From the NCBI RefSeq assembly GCF_023035875.1, contig NZ_CP075386.1, positions 1-58,974 of the forward strand: a DNA stretch of 58,974 nt. Reading direction: 5' to 3'. A program made the translations under genes and the position numbers. The stretch is from Borrelia puertoricensis. GTDB lineage: Bacteria > Spirochaetota > Spirochaetia > Borreliales > Borreliaceae. The notes beneath the pieces were generated by a model. That model worked only from the letters and a program-made list of their open reading frames with translations, ran no database searches and was not told where the DNA came from. Positions 42,575 to 52,130 of this stretch are shown piece after piece. The stretch's first letter is position 1; each line of letters opens with the position of its first letter.

Positions 42575-43120
42575 TTACTTCTCCTCCTTAATTAGTTGTT
42601 CGATTACTTGCACACTGGCTTTAAAAGCTTGATTGCAACAATATGCAGCATTGCTATAATTAGAATCAATTTTAACAAGTCCACTATTTTGCATATTTGT
42701 TGTAGGATAAATATAAAAATTAAGTTCAGTTAAGTACCGCTCATCTTCACTTTGCAGCGTTACCTTATGAGTATTCTCATAAATAAAATCACTAAGTAGA
42801 CTATAGATTTGAAACATTGTGTAATAAGCATCTCTTTCTTTAGAGCTTATAACCTGACTTAAGATGAATATTTGAAAATTCAGGACAAACTCATTTACAT
42901 TCTTATAAAATGCACCAGCTCTTGAGCCTAATGTTAAGTCATCCATATTTTCAAATTTAATTGCAATAATGTTTGCACACTCAAGAGTGTATTTAGACAT
43001 GTATGGATGATTGTATGTATTGATTAAATCTAAATTTAGAGCTAGTTTAGAAGTACGTTCTTTAAAATTTTTAAAATATGAGATTAAGCTTTTATGTATG
43101 TCTTTTGTACTTAATATCAC
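42575..43120 (-). CDS. DUF764 tail-terminator-like protein, unit B
   Basis: 181-residue homologue of 14487-15005 (NTYNHPYMSKYT, IYPTTNMQNSGLV). The start is a GTG at 43120 that overlaps the previous stop (GTGA) with AGGA eight bases upstream, pointing to translational coupling. Confidence 0.76.
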   Translation of the reverse strand: MILSTKDIHKSLISYFKNFKERTSKLALNLDLINTYNHPYMSKYTLECANIIAIKFENMDDLTLGSRAGAFYKNVNEFVLNFQIFILSQVISSKERDAYYTMFQIYSLLSDFIYENTHKVTLQSEDERYLTELNFYIYPTTNMQNSGLVKIDSNYSNAAYCCNQAFKASVQVIEQLIKEEK

Positions 43121-43485
43121 TCATTTATCCTATAGCTAATAGAATTTATCATCTCTTCAGTATCAACTAGAGTAACTTCTGGATGATGCGAACCTTTATC
43201 TCTCTTAAAGTCAATTGTCTTGCTAGATAGTGCGGGTTTTACCTTTTTTGACATGACATAATTTGTGTAATAAGTAATAAATGCTTCTCCTATTGCTTGC
43301 ATGCCTTTTTTTGGACTTTTAAGAAAACAGGTTCTTATATAAGGTGTATTTATATACTCTCTAAATTCATAAGCCTCAGCTACAGAATAAAGATGTGACC
43401 TTATAGGCAATTTGCTACTACCCATCTGATGAAGACTTGCAATTTTAGCATTGCGTTTATCAAACCAACCAATCTCTACTTCCAT
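43117..43485 (-). CDS. HK97 gp10-like neck protein, unit B
   Basis: 122-residue homologue of 15033-15401, same length, keeping AIGEAFITYYTNYVMSKKVKPALS and LVDTEEMINSISYRI. Overlaps its neighbours on both sides (ten and four bases). Confidence 0.78.
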   Translation of the reverse strand: MEVEIGWFDKRNAKIASLHQMGSSKLPIRSHLYSVAEAYEFREYINTPYIRTCFLKSPKKGMQAIGEAFITYYTNYVMSKKVKPALSSKTIDFKRDKGSHHPEVTLVDTEEMINSISYRINE

Positions 43486-43856
43486 TCTACTTCCTTCAAA
43501 ATCATAGTAAGATAGCCAATACTAGAGTCGATACTTAAAATTTCATAAAATGTACTTTGAGCTGAAATTCTATCTTTAAGTTCAAACTCTAGACTAGAGG
43601 TAGTATAGAGTTTATGAAGTGACTTAACATCATAAATATTAATATTAGGCAAGCTTGCAAGCGTGTCAGCTTTGATACTAAAGAGTACTCCTGTAAACTT
43701 GCTAAACTTACCCTTATCATAAGTTATCTCATGAGAAGCTAACTCCTCGCACTTAGAGTAATTACCTTTGTGAAGTTTGAAATTCTCTTCATTTTGAAAA
43801 TAAGAGATTACTCTTGATGCTAGTCTTGAAAACCCATTTCTAACGTTACTAATCAC
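43476..43856 (-). CDS. DUF1506 head-tail connector protein, unit B
   Basis: 126-residue homologue of 15392-15766, with FTGVLFSIKADTLASLPNINIYD and ELKDRISAQSTFYEILSIDSSIGYLTMILKEVEWK. The GTG at 43856 overlaps the upstream stop (GTGA) and follows AGGAT; an in-frame start at 43877 would give a longer overlap and is less likely. Confidence 0.74.
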   Translation of the reverse strand: MISNVRNGFSRLASRVISYFQNEENFKLHKGNYSKCEELASHEITYDKGKFSKFTGVLFSIKADTLASLPNINIYDVKSLHKLYTTSSLEFELKDRISAQSTFYEILSIDSSIGYLTMILKEVEWK

Positions 43857-44248
43857 TTTATAAATCCTATACAACAAGAGGGCATGTTTGTTTGGCTTTT
43901 TAGAGCACCAAGTAGCGATTCAAACTGTCTACAAAAACTTAAATTAGTATTAGCCTCATTACTAGCAGGATGATATGAAATTTCAAGCTCATTTAGCTTT
44001 TCATTTTTAATCCTCTCAAGGCCAAATTCACGTATTACTCCTGCTTGACTTAGCTTGCAGCCTATATAGTAACAAAGCAGTAATATCAGACTTGAGGAGC
44101 TAAGCATACGAGCATCAATGCTTTCAGTAATTATTATCATCTCAAGTAATTCTGTGTAAGTTTCAAACTGTGTAAATGATAATATGTCTTCATTTAAGTT
44201 AAGTAAACTTAAGACTTTACTGTGAAGTGTTTGAAGCTCGCCTGACAT
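43853..44248 (-). CDS. Head-tail adaptor candidate, unit B
   Basis: 131-residue helical homologue of 15766-16206; the central LLCYYIGCKLSQAGVIREFGLERIKNEKLNELEISYHP is conserved and the N-terminus is about 20 residues shorter. AGGAG precedes the ATG. Confidence 0.72.
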   Translation of the reverse strand: MSGELQTLHSKVLSLLNLNEDILSFTQFETYTELLEMIIITESIDARMLSSSSLILLLCYYIGCKLSQAGVIREFGLERIKNEKLNELEISYHPASNEANTNLSFCRQFESLLGALKSQTNMPSCCIGFIK

Positions 44249-44277
44249 ATCTTCTCCTCTCCTAATAATTATTAACT

Positions 44278-45252
44278 TTATGCCTTAATATCAACTCTTA
44301 AAATAGTATTTGCTGTTGCTAAGAGACCACCAAGCACAAAATCAAGGTATGAATGTGCAATAGTAGTTGAATCCTTATCAATTTGTTCATTTGGAATTGG
44401 CAACATGTATTTACTTGGTTTAAATTTAATAAGCTCTGCATTTAATGGATAAATTAGTATCTGATTTTGAAGTAAGTTACTTGTCTGTATATATACTTCT
44501 CTTCTATTATTAACAGCCTTTATGGTCTTAATAAGGAAGTCTTCCCATGAATCATTAGAAGAATAGGTGTTAGATGATGAGGACGTATTTGTTATTGCAT
44601 ATGGTTTGATAAGTTTCAAACTGGTTTGTGGATCAACTAATACCATAAATGGTGTTGAGAATTCATCTCCTAGCTCTAATTTTGCAAGTCCTGACTCAAT
44701 CTTTTCAAATATCTTATCCATTTTATCTTTATTTGAAGCCTCAACTTCTTCTTTAACTTGTTTTGGCATATTAAGAAGTCCGTACATATTAGGAAGCATG
44801 CGTTTTTCATTCTTTCCATCTCTCTGGATTGAAACAGCACCTGTTAAGATAAAATGGTCAATAAGTTTAATAATTTCATTGCTTGCAAGCTTATATGCTT
44901 CTCTAAAGGGGAGTAAATTATTATTTACATCACCTGCATAATCATTATTTTTATAAAACTTCTCAGCGGTTTGCTTTAAATGTCTAAACCTGTACTGTAA
45001 GCTAAGGTAATTAAGCTTGATTGATTCTGATTTAAATCCTATCGTTGCAATAGTATTAACTTCATTTACTAATGTTGTAGGATTTGCATCAAGAAACGCA
45101 TCCCATTTTATTGTTTTTAAGTATCCTATCGTTAAATTGACATCTTCGATTTGTTCATTTGAAAACCATTTGTAAAATACTGGTGTCTTTATCTCCGGGA
45201 ATACATTTGCTATTTCTTTAGCATAATAGTTTTGGTCATATAATTCTGACAT
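44278..45252 (-). CDS. Probable major capsid protein, unit B
   Basis: 324-residue protein, closely similar to 16221-17198 along its whole length; differences are scattered single residues. It is the most conserved structural gene between the two units, as expected for a capsid lattice protein. Identification rests on order and size. Confidence 0.7.
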   Translation of the reverse strand: MSELYDQNYYAKEIANVFPEIKTPVFYKWFSNEQIEDVNLTIGYLKTIKWDAFLDANPTTLVNEVNTIATIGFKSESIKLNYLSLQYRFRHLKQTAEKFYKNNDYAGDVNNNLLPFREAYKLASNEIIKLIDHFILTGAVSIQRDGKNEKRMLPNMYGLLNMPKQVKEEVEASNKDKMDKIFEKIESGLAKLELGDEFSTPFMVLVDPQTSLKLIKPYAITNTSSSSNTYSSNDSWEDFLIKTIKAVNNRREVYIQTSNLLQNQILIYPLNAELIKFKPSKYMLPIPNEQIDKDSTTIAHSYLDFVLGGLLATANTILRVDIKA

Positions 45253-45272
45253 TTTTAAACTCCTTTAATTTA

Positions 45273-45824
45273 TTAACTTGGCTTACCTTTATTACCATAA
45301 ACAGCCACATGTACTATGTAAAGGTTATCCGTACTATCAATTTCGATTGAATTTGACAATGCTACTGCATTAATTTTGTTATTACTTGAAGTATTCTTTT
45401 CAACCTGTCCATTTGAGTTAAATTTAAGCTTATCTTTTTCCTTAATAGAATTATCTTTAGCTACAAGATACCCTTGAAATCTATTTGTAATAGGAATTAC
45501 TGTTGCGGTACTAGTAAATTCATCAACATCTATGCATATTCCATAAAGGTCATCCTCACCTCCAGCTTCAACATGTGGTTCATAGTGTGGATCTACAACA
45601 CGTTTTACTCCTCTTTTGTATGGATAGCCTTTAAAGAAGTAATTCTCTAACTTGTCATGCTTACTAGTTAGAGTCCCGCCAGAATTACTAAAATGTAAAT
45701 TCTTATCTCTAAAATCAGTAGTGTTACTAAAGACACAACCATCATTGCTAGGATTCTTCATTAGCTTTTTTAGTTTTTTAGCTTGTTCTTCATATTTATT
45801 TACTAACTCAGTTACACTTGACAC
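45273..45824 (-). CDS. DUF228 protein, first of three in unit B (capsid-proximal)
   Basis: 183-residue DUF228 protein with TDFRDKNLHFSNSGGTLTS, KGYPYKRGVK and LYGICIDVDEFTSTATVIPITNRFQGYLVA. It is the positional equivalent of the single unit A gene. Candidate head decoration protein. Confidence 0.8.
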   Translation of the reverse strand: MSSVTELVNKYEEQAKKLKKLMKNPSNDGCVFSNTTDFRDKNLHFSNSGGTLTSKHDKLENYFFKGYPYKRGVKRVVDPHYEPHVEAGGEDDLYGICIDVDEFTSTATVIPITNRFQGYLVAKDNSIKEKDKLKFNSNGQVEKNTSSNNKINAVALSNSIEIDSTDNLYIVHVAVYGNKGKPS

Positions 45825-45839
45825 TGTAATCCTCCTATT

Positions 45840-46625
45840 TTAAGAAATTGCCTTATTACCATAAAGAGATATCTTTACTAAATACAATTTATAATCTTCT
45901 TGCCCTCGCTTATCATTCTCATCAGTAAGGTGTAATGTAAATATGTTACTTAGTGCAATTGCGTTAATTGAAACTGATGAGGTACTGGACGCTTTAATCA
46001 CTTCTCCATTTGAATTGAAATCTAATCTATCACCTATTGCAATCCCACTTGAGCTTCCAGATACAACGTAACCCTCAAAATTATCAGTTATTGGTATTAC
46101 CGTTGCCACATTAGTATTCTCATCTATATCAATGCATATTCCATACATATTCTTGCCATCAGAAACTTCTACTTGCACTTCATCAGATTTACTTGTTTCA
46201 ATTTTTAATTTAACAGCACGTTTGTATGGAAATCCTAAAGATGGGTATTCTTCTAATTTATCTGTGCTACTTGATACAGATTGACATATAGCATCAAATG
46301 TTAAATTTTTATCTCTAAATCCAGTCTTGGCTTTAAAAACAGGTGACTCATCATCAAAACTTTTAGAGTATTTTCGCAATTTTAACAAATATTCTTTAAG
46401 TGTCTTACCTTGGTCTGTCTCTAGTACTGCTGCATGTCTCTTACCTCTTCGCCTAACTTTTGTAGAATCATCTTGCATGGATGCTTCTTGTTCTTGTTCT
46501 AGTTGTTGTTTTAAAACCTGGATAACTTCAGTATCATCCATTTGAGAATAAATATCAGAATCAACCGATTCATGCTTAACATTTGGTATTAAGTTTGGAT
46601 CTTGATGATCTTCTCTACTCACCAT
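45840..46625 (-). CDS. DUF228 protein with N-terminal extension, middle copy in unit B
   Basis: 261-residue DUF228 paralogue. About 75 extra N-terminal residues are acidic and then basic (KVRRRGKRHAAVLE); the family domain follows (TGFRDKNLTFDA, LGFPYKRAVKLKI, MYGICIDIDENTNVATVIPITDNFEGYVV). It is the most diverged of the three and has no counterpart in unit A. It could bind inside the head or carry a displayed extension; unknown. Confidence 0.78.
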   Translation of the reverse strand: MVSREDHQDPNLIPNVKHESVDSDIYSQMDDTEVIQVLKQQLEQEQEASMQDDSTKVRRRGKRHAAVLETDQGKTLKEYLLKLRKYSKSFDDESPVFKAKTGFRDKNLTFDAICQSVSSSTDKLEEYPSLGFPYKRAVKLKIETSKSDEVQVEVSDGKNMYGICIDIDENTNVATVIPITDNFEGYVVSGSSSGIAIGDRLDFNSNGEVIKASSTSSVSINAIALSNIFTLHLTDENDKRGQEDYKLYLVKISLYGNKAIS

Positions 46626-47182
46626 TAATTAATCCCTCGATTCCCAAATATACTTACAAGTGCTATGTACAGGTTTTCATTAATTTTAAATGCCTTTGAT
46701 AAGGCAATACCATTAATAACACGAGAACCTGAACCGCTGTCATTTTCAATCTCTCCATTAGTATCAAATTTAACTTTGACACCTGGTGTAATTGAAGATT
46801 GACTACTCTTCTTTACTACTAAATATCCAGTAAAATTATTTGTAATAGGAATTACTGTTGCGGTCCCAGTAAACTCATCAATATCAATGCATATTCCATA
46901 AAGGTCAGAACCACCCCCAGCCTCAACACAAGGTTCATAACCATCCTCAAAAGATAACTTTACTCCTCTCTTGTATGGATATCCCTTAATTGGATGATTT
47001 TCTAACCTATCAACACTGCTGGATATAGTCCCACCTTGATTTGCAAAGTGTATTCCTTTATCTTTAAAACCTATATCTACATGAAATAGACCAGCATCTC
47101 TATTTGGGTTCTTCATTAGGTCTTGTATTTCTTCTACTTTCTTTAAGTATTCTTCTCTAATCTGTGTTATAGTCTGTGACAT
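46625..47182 (-). CDS. DUF228 protein, third copy in unit B (scaffold-proximal)
   Basis: 185-residue DUF228 protein. Its N-terminus MSQTITQIREEYLKKVEEIQDLMKNPNRDAGLF is the closest match to the unit A protein N-terminus. It ends one base into the start of the middle copy, so the cluster is tightly coupled. Confidence 0.8.
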   Translation of the reverse strand: MSQTITQIREEYLKKVEEIQDLMKNPNRDAGLFHVDIGFKDKGIHFANQGGTISSSVDRLENHPIKGYPYKRGVKLSFEDGYEPCVEAGGGSDLYGICIDIDEFTGTATVIPITNNFTGYLVVKKSSQSSITPGVKVKFDTNGEIENDSGSGSRVINGIALSKAFKINENLYIALVSIFGNRGIN

Positions 47183-47197
47183 ATATACTTATCTCCT

Positions 47198-47884
47198 TTA
47201 AGCAGCTTTTTGACTTTTAAGCTTATAAAACTCATGTCTCATGTCTTTATAACCATTTGCAATAGAAATACTAAATTCATCAAAGTTTTGGGGACTAAAG
47301 TTAGAATTTAATATGGATATATCCTCATTTATTAAGTCAAGTTTAATCTCCCCTTTTGGACTGGAACTAGTAGTAGAGCGAGTTCTTTTTCTTATATTTG
47401 ATTTAGCAAGGTTTACAAGTTGTTCAAGTACTTTTCCATCTAAATGTTGTACTTCCCTTACATTAGCAATAGCTTGAATATCATCAACCGGTACATATTT
47501 CCTAACAAGTTCCCTACGTTGTGCTTGTATTATATCTTTCAGTGAGTATCCCCTAGCAAGAAGTGTCTCTTTATTGAAATGTGAACTTAAATGTTTACGT
47601 GCTAAAGTATCAATCTCATTAATACGAGTAGCTTCACTGAGTAATCTATTTTCTTCTTCCAAGCGCACTTGTGAATCAGCAAGCTCTTTTGATATCATCT
47701 CATTAATACTTAAATTCTTATCTTCAGATTCTTTTGCTGCTTTGTACGCTTTATATTCTTCATATTCCTTATATTCTTTTAAACTTAAAGTAATACCATT
47801 GCTACCCTCCAAGTTATCCTCTACACTCTTAGCTAAGCCATCATTTTGTGTGCTATCTATATTTTCTTGTATGTTTTGATTCAT
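47198..47884 (-). CDS. DUF1357 scaffold-like head protein, unit B
   Basis: 228-residue homologue of 17816-18487. The N-terminal 70 residues are unlike unit A; from INEIDTLARKHLSSHFNKETLL onward it is clearly conserved, including GYSLKDIIQAQRRELVRKYVP and the NFDEFSISIANGYKDMRHEFYKLK end. Confidence 0.78.
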   Translation of the reverse strand: MNQNIQENIDSTQNDGLAKSVEDNLEGSNGITLSLKEYKEYEEYKAYKAAKESEDKNLSINEMISKELADSQVRLEEENRLLSEATRINEIDTLARKHLSSHFNKETLLARGYSLKDIIQAQRRELVRKYVPVDDIQAIANVREVQHLDGKVLEQLVNLAKSNIRKRTRSTTSSSPKGEIKLDLINEDISILNSNFSPQNFDEFSISIANGYKDMRHEFYKLKSQKAA

Positions 47885-47896
47885 AAAATCTCCTTA

Positions 47897-49108
47897 TTAA
47901 CCTTCATAAAAAAATAATTTATGCTTTAAAACATTAAGTTCTCTTGTGCTTAATGTTTTACTTAACTCCAATTCCTTATATTTAAGGGCTAATTCTATAA
48001 GTCGCATATCACTCTCATACTTTTCTTCTTCAGTTAGTACATAAAGTGAATTAAATCTCATGTCTAAATGATAATGTTTAACAAGTTTACTATTACAACT
48101 AATCTCTAACTCTTCTTGAACACTTTTTAAAAAGTCATAATAATTAGACCTATCACCTTTACCATCATTCCCAAGCCCCTTGGTTTGTTCATTAAAACTT
48201 CTAGTTAATGGCTCTTTTGTGTCAGCACCAATCTTTGCCTTTACTAAGGCTAATGCTTCCTTTAAATAGGTTAAGTCATACTTAATAACTTCAAGTGACG
48301 CATCTGGTGTTCCACTGTAAAAAATACCATTATTATTTATGTTAGATATAAGTTTAGAGAGCTCTCGCTCTAAATCTCTATTTACACTCTTAAGTGCGCT
48401 TATATGACTCTTCTCTTCATCTACATTTCTTTTAAACAGGTTAGAAAATATGCTTGGCTTATAATTAACACCTTTAGTTAAAAGCTCTAATGAGTTTGTA
48501 GCATCACTTAAGGCATCTTGTAATGTTGCTAATGATTCATCTTTGTAGAATAAAAAGTTATGTTGCCCTATTCGCCGCTCTATTTCTTTATATATTTCTT
48601 CAAAAAGATATATATTAAGCAAAAAACTTTGCGTATAACATGGACTGTAGGCTTTAAGTATATAATCATAATTAGAGTGTATGATTACCCTACTCTTATG
48701 AATCTTTACTTCTCTATAAGATACCTTCTCATCTGTATTTACTTTGAAATTGTATGTTATATAAGTAAAGTCAGGCCCCTCATCGCGAACGCTGTTATAG
48801 TCAAGATACATAAATCCAGTAGGAAGTTCTCGGTTCACGCTTAAGTGTAAATCTTCTAAAGCGTCAGCAGTTTTAACTAAAATGTATCCAACACCATTAA
48901 AACGGTAACTAATTAGGCACTGCAATAATGCTGTCTTTAACTCTATTTTTAAGGCTTCTAAAGCATCATTAATATTAATAACAGTATTAATACTATTTAA
49001 GGTGATTCCATTCTTAAGAGTATCTTCTGCTACATTTGAAATGTAGTTTCTAAAAAATATTGAATATTTATATAAGTCTTTTGCGTTTATATTGCTATTT
49101 AAAACCAT
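47897..49108 (-). CDS. Phage portal protein, unit B
   Basis: 403-residue portal protein starting MVLNSNINAKDLYKYS, with ATG and AAAGAAG upstream. The C-terminal third, from DASLEVIKYDLTYLKEALALV on, is almost identical to unit A, the rest about 60 percent by eye, indicating a recombination edge inside the gene. Confidence 0.82.
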   Translation of the reverse strand: MVLNSNINAKDLYKYSIFFRNYISNVAEDTLKNGITLNSINTVININDALEALKIELKTALLQCLISYRFNGVGYILVKTADALEDLHLSVNRELPTGFMYLDYNSVRDEGPDFTYITYNFKVNTDEKVSYREVKIHKSRVIIHSNYDYILKAYSPCYTQSFLLNIYLFEEIYKEIERRIGQHNFLFYKDESLATLQDALSDATNSLELLTKGVNYKPSIFSNLFKRNVDEEKSHISALKSVNRDLERELSKLISNINNNGIFYSGTPDASLEVIKYDLTYLKEALALVKAKIGADTKEPLTRSFNEQTKGLGNDGKGDRSNYYDFLKSVQEELEISCNSKLVKHYHLDMRFNSLYVLTEEEKYESDMRLIELALKYKELELSKTLSTRELNVLKHKLFFYEG

Positions 49109-49273
49109 GGCTTCTTTAACCTTTCACCATCAATTAAGCATATGGAGAAAATATAACGCAACAATTGACAAAAACTAATTATTTCTAACAAAATTTAAAT
49201 AATTTTTGTAAAAAATGACTAAAAAAAGATAATTTAAAGAAGGTCAATTAAATAAAGGAATAGGTAAATAAAT

Positions 49274-50014
49274 TTACTTTACTAATAATGACATTAATGC
49301 TAAGAATATTCCTATATTAAGGGTAATAAGAGTACCAAACATCCAACCATGAAGTTTTAGTTTATTATCGAGTACATTGAATTTGGTATCAATCTTATTA
49401 TCAAGTTCGGTTTTGACAGATTTAATCTCAGATTGTAAGAGAGCTTCAACTTTTTCAAGCTTAAGGTTAAAGTTACTCTCAACGGTATCTATTTTTTTAT
49501 CGAGTTCATTAAATTTGGTATCAAATTTATTATCAAGATCCTTAATATCAGATTTTAATTCACTTCTAACATTGTCAATCTTATTGTTAAGTTCATTGAA
49601 TTTAGTATCAATCTTGGTGTTAAGATTATTCTCAACGTTATCAATTTTATTGTCAAGATCTCTAATATCAGATTTTAATTCACTTCTAACATTGTCAATC
49701 TTATTGTCAAGTTCATTGAATTTAGTATCAATCTTGGTGTTAAGATTATTCTCAACGTTATCAATTTTATTGTCAAGATCTCTAATATCAGATTTTAAGG
49801 TTGTCTCAACCCTTTGAATCTCAGATTGTAAGAGAGCTTCAACCTTTTCAAGTTTTATATCGAAGTTTTCTTTTAAGAATTCAATGTCTTTATAAGTCAG
49901 TTCATTTTTATAATACCTATAAGACAGGTCAATAGCAATATCTCTTTTAATACCGGCCTTGGTAAGTTCAGCTATAACCATTTGCTGAGTAATAACAGGC
50001 TGCGCAAGTCCCAT
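49274..50014 (-). CDS. bdr: Bdr repeat-containing membrane protein, unit B (terminase-linked copy, expanded)
   Basis: 246-residue Bdr. The head domain MGLAQPVITQQMVIAELTKAG is the same as at 19886-20464; the coiled coil is longer because a 40-codon unit is tandemly duplicated (49561-49800). A C-terminal membrane helix (LITLNIGIFLALMSLLV) follows. Last gene before the portal, 41 bases after terL. Confidence 0.9.
   Translation of the reverse strand: MGLAQPVITQQMVIAELTKAGIKRDIAIDLSYRYYKNELTYKDIEFLKENFDIKLEKVEALLQSEIQRVETTLKSDIRDLDNKIDNVENNLNTKIDTKFNELDNKIDNVRSELKSDIRDLDNKIDNVENNLNTKIDTKFNELNNKIDNVRSELKSDIKDLDNKFDTKFNELDKKIDTVESNFNLKLEKVEALLQSEIKSVKTELDNKIDTKFNVLDNKLKLHGWMFGTLITLNIGIFLALMSLLVK
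49561..49800 (-). repeat. 120-bp tandem duplication inside bdr, unit B
   Basis: 49561-49680 and 49681-49800 are the same 120 bases with only about three differences. The period is an exact multiple of three, so it adds 40 residues of coiled coil without a shift. Unit A has one copy-like segment at this place. Confidence 0.9.
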
Positions 50015-50055
50015 AAAAACACTCCTTATGTAATTATTATATAATATTTTAAGTA

Positions 50056-51408
50056 TTATAGGAACCTTATTTTAGTAAAATGAGCTTTAAGAGTACGCAT
50101 ACTTAGAGTCAATAACATATATGATGCTGACAGGCTATCTAATGAATCATCATCACTCTTACCATCTCCTTTGTACTTATAAATATCAGATACAGCTGAC
50201 TTACTTGAATAATCCATAATACTAAGTTTAGATGTTGCAAATGGCTCTATTAACGTAGCAATTCTAGTAAATTTATTACTTATAGGTTTAATTGGAGCAA
50301 TTTTAAACTTATGACTCATACCCGACCTAAGTTTAAGAAACGTTTTAGTCACATTCCCATGACCAGAAACGTTATCCCTATCTTCAACATATAGTTTGTG
50401 TACATTAAGATTTGTAAGTATAATTTTAATTGTATTTAACATCTTAGGATCACCTACTGGTAACTTTTCTTGAAAAATAAACGCATAATAACTTTGATCT
50501 ACTCGCTCCAAAACACAAAGGGCTGTATTATCTCCTCCTATACTGTATGCAGGATCTAAATATGCTATTGGGGATATAAATTCATGCTTACTTGTAAGAT
50601 TAACATTAGTAAATATCGCATCACAGGACGGGACCCATTCTCCAAGTAGAACCCTTGCTTTATATGTTGGAATGTCCCTGTAAATCTCTTCTTGGGTTTT
50701 AATAAATTCCTCGGGTATTAATTCATTATCATATGTTGTAAAGTTATATGTAGAGTAAATTTTTGTATTATCAATATAATCAAGCTTAAAGAAATGCTCC
50801 GGGCTGTCAGGATTGGTATCAAATATAATTGCCTGCATTCCTACTCTAAGCCTTTTTAAACATTCTATTAATGTTTCTTTATGCAGTGTAGTTGCTTCAT
50901 TAACGTAAATAAGCGCTGAATTAGAGCCTCTAAACCGCTCAAAATCACTTGCCCTATCACCACCATACAGATTAACTTTTAGTGAGTCTATTTCAAAATA
51001 TGATGTATTAGAAAATTTTGGCCTAAAGGGTATTTTAAGCATACTAGCAATATCTTCTAACTCACTCATAACATTAACTTCTAATGATTTTTGGGAATTT
51101 CCTATTATAAAATTATTAGTATTTCTTTTATACACATTCCTATTTGTAAGCAGTATTTTTAAGAATAGATAACATGCTAGAAATGTTTTACCGCTAGCAA
51201 TCCCACCTGAGAGGATTATTTTACTTTGATTATTCTTCTCGATATTACGTACTACTTTAAGTTGTTTTGAAGTTAAATATTTACTTTCAAACCCTTTAAA
51301 ATCAACCTCCAATGCTTTAGGCTTAATAAAATCCATTATATCAATACCAAAATCACGCTTGTACTCTCGCTGCATTTCTTTAAATATAGGCAGCTTATAT
51401 ATATCCAT
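50056..51408 (-). CDS. terL: Terminase large subunit, unit B
   Basis: 450-residue large terminase, nearly identical to unit A in the C-terminal two thirds. GGIASGKT Walker A, LIYVNE Walker B and FDTNP, then YLDPAYS, VEDRDN and KSDDDSLD in the nuclease. ATG 51408 with AAAGGAT seven bases upstream is preferred to ATG 51414. Confidence 0.93.
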   Translation of the reverse strand: MDIYKLPIFKEMQREYKRDFGIDIMDFIKPKALEVDFKGFESKYLTSKQLKVVRNIEKNNQSKIILSGGIASGKTFLACYLFLKILLTNRNVYKRNTNNFIIGNSQKSLEVNVMSELEDIASMLKIPFRPKFSNTSYFEIDSLKVNLYGGDRASDFERFRGSNSALIYVNEATTLHKETLIECLKRLRVGMQAIIFDTNPDSPEHFFKLDYIDNTKIYSTYNFTTYDNELIPEEFIKTQEEIYRDIPTYKARVLLGEWVPSCDAIFTNVNLTSKHEFISPIAYLDPAYSIGGDNTALCVLERVDQSYYAFIFQEKLPVGDPKMLNTIKIILTNLNVHKLYVEDRDNVSGHGNVTKTFLKLRSGMSHKFKIAPIKPISNKFTRIATLIEPFATSKLSIMDYSSKSAVSDIYKYKGDGKSDDDSLDSLSASYMLLTLSMRTLKAHFTKIRFL

Positions 51409-51419
51409 TACCATATCCT

Positions 51420-51986
51420 TTAAATTTGTAATTTAGAGCGCACATCTGTATCAGTAGCTTTAAGCTTTAGCATTGTCTTGTAACATAGTGACATTTTCTT
51501 AAGTTCTCTCTCCCTTTTAAGCTCATCGAGTTTAAGTTTTAACTCTTCAAGCTCACGACTCTCTTCTTCTGAATGTGCAACTTTTTTACTTAAAGTCTTC
51601 TTATAAAGATTGCTAATTTGAGACTCGAGTTCTTCTATTTTGTAATTATGAGTTTTAAGTTCTAACTCTAAATAACGACTAAATGAATTTATAAATTCTA
51701 GTCCCAACATACTTTTAGCCATACTAAACTGACTTTTAAGATCACGCGCCTGGGCTGTACTTTGTGATGCATGAAATAATATATTATTTAAAGTATCTTC
51801 ACAAATAGTAAGCTTAGCAGTACCATTAATATACTCAGGGTTATCTTTAATCTCTTCCCATTTGCGTCTCATCTTTCCTACATTAACACGACTGACCCCC
51901 ATCTCTTTTGCAATATCTGCGTCATTAAGCTTCCCTTCATTAAAATAAACAACATAATCATCTAATGATTTCTTTATTCTACTCAT
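51420..51986 (-). CDS. DUF603 protein, candidate small terminase, unit B
   Basis: 188-residue DUF603 protein with helix-turn-helix DADIAKEMGVSRVNVGKMRRKW and a long C-terminal coiled coil. Diverged from unit A in the middle but with the same layout. Packaging-site recognition is inferred. Confidence 0.8.
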   Translation of the reverse strand: MSRIKKSLDDYVVYFNEGKLNDADIAKEMGVSRVNVGKMRRKWEEIKDNPEYINGTAKLTICEDTLNNILFHASQSTAQARDLKSQFSMAKSMLGLEFINSFSRYLELELKTHNYKIEELESQISNLYKKTLSKKVAHSEEESRELEELKLKLDELKRERELKKMSLCYKTMLKLKATDTDVRSKLQI

Positions 51987-52130
51987 ACTTCTTTAACCAT
52001 AGTTTAAATTAAAACAAGTTAATTTTTGTTAACTAATTTTAACATAAACCTTATATCAAAATAATATGCTTACAAGTCATTTCAAGAACTTCACTATAAT
52101 GTTTTAATATTAATTATAAGGAGAGATAAT

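Noticed and set aside
49377..49817. Rightward open frame opposite bdr (146 residues, repeat-rich)
   Set aside because: Its repeats are just the antisense of the Bdr coiled-coil repeats; same for the shorter frame at 19929-20147.
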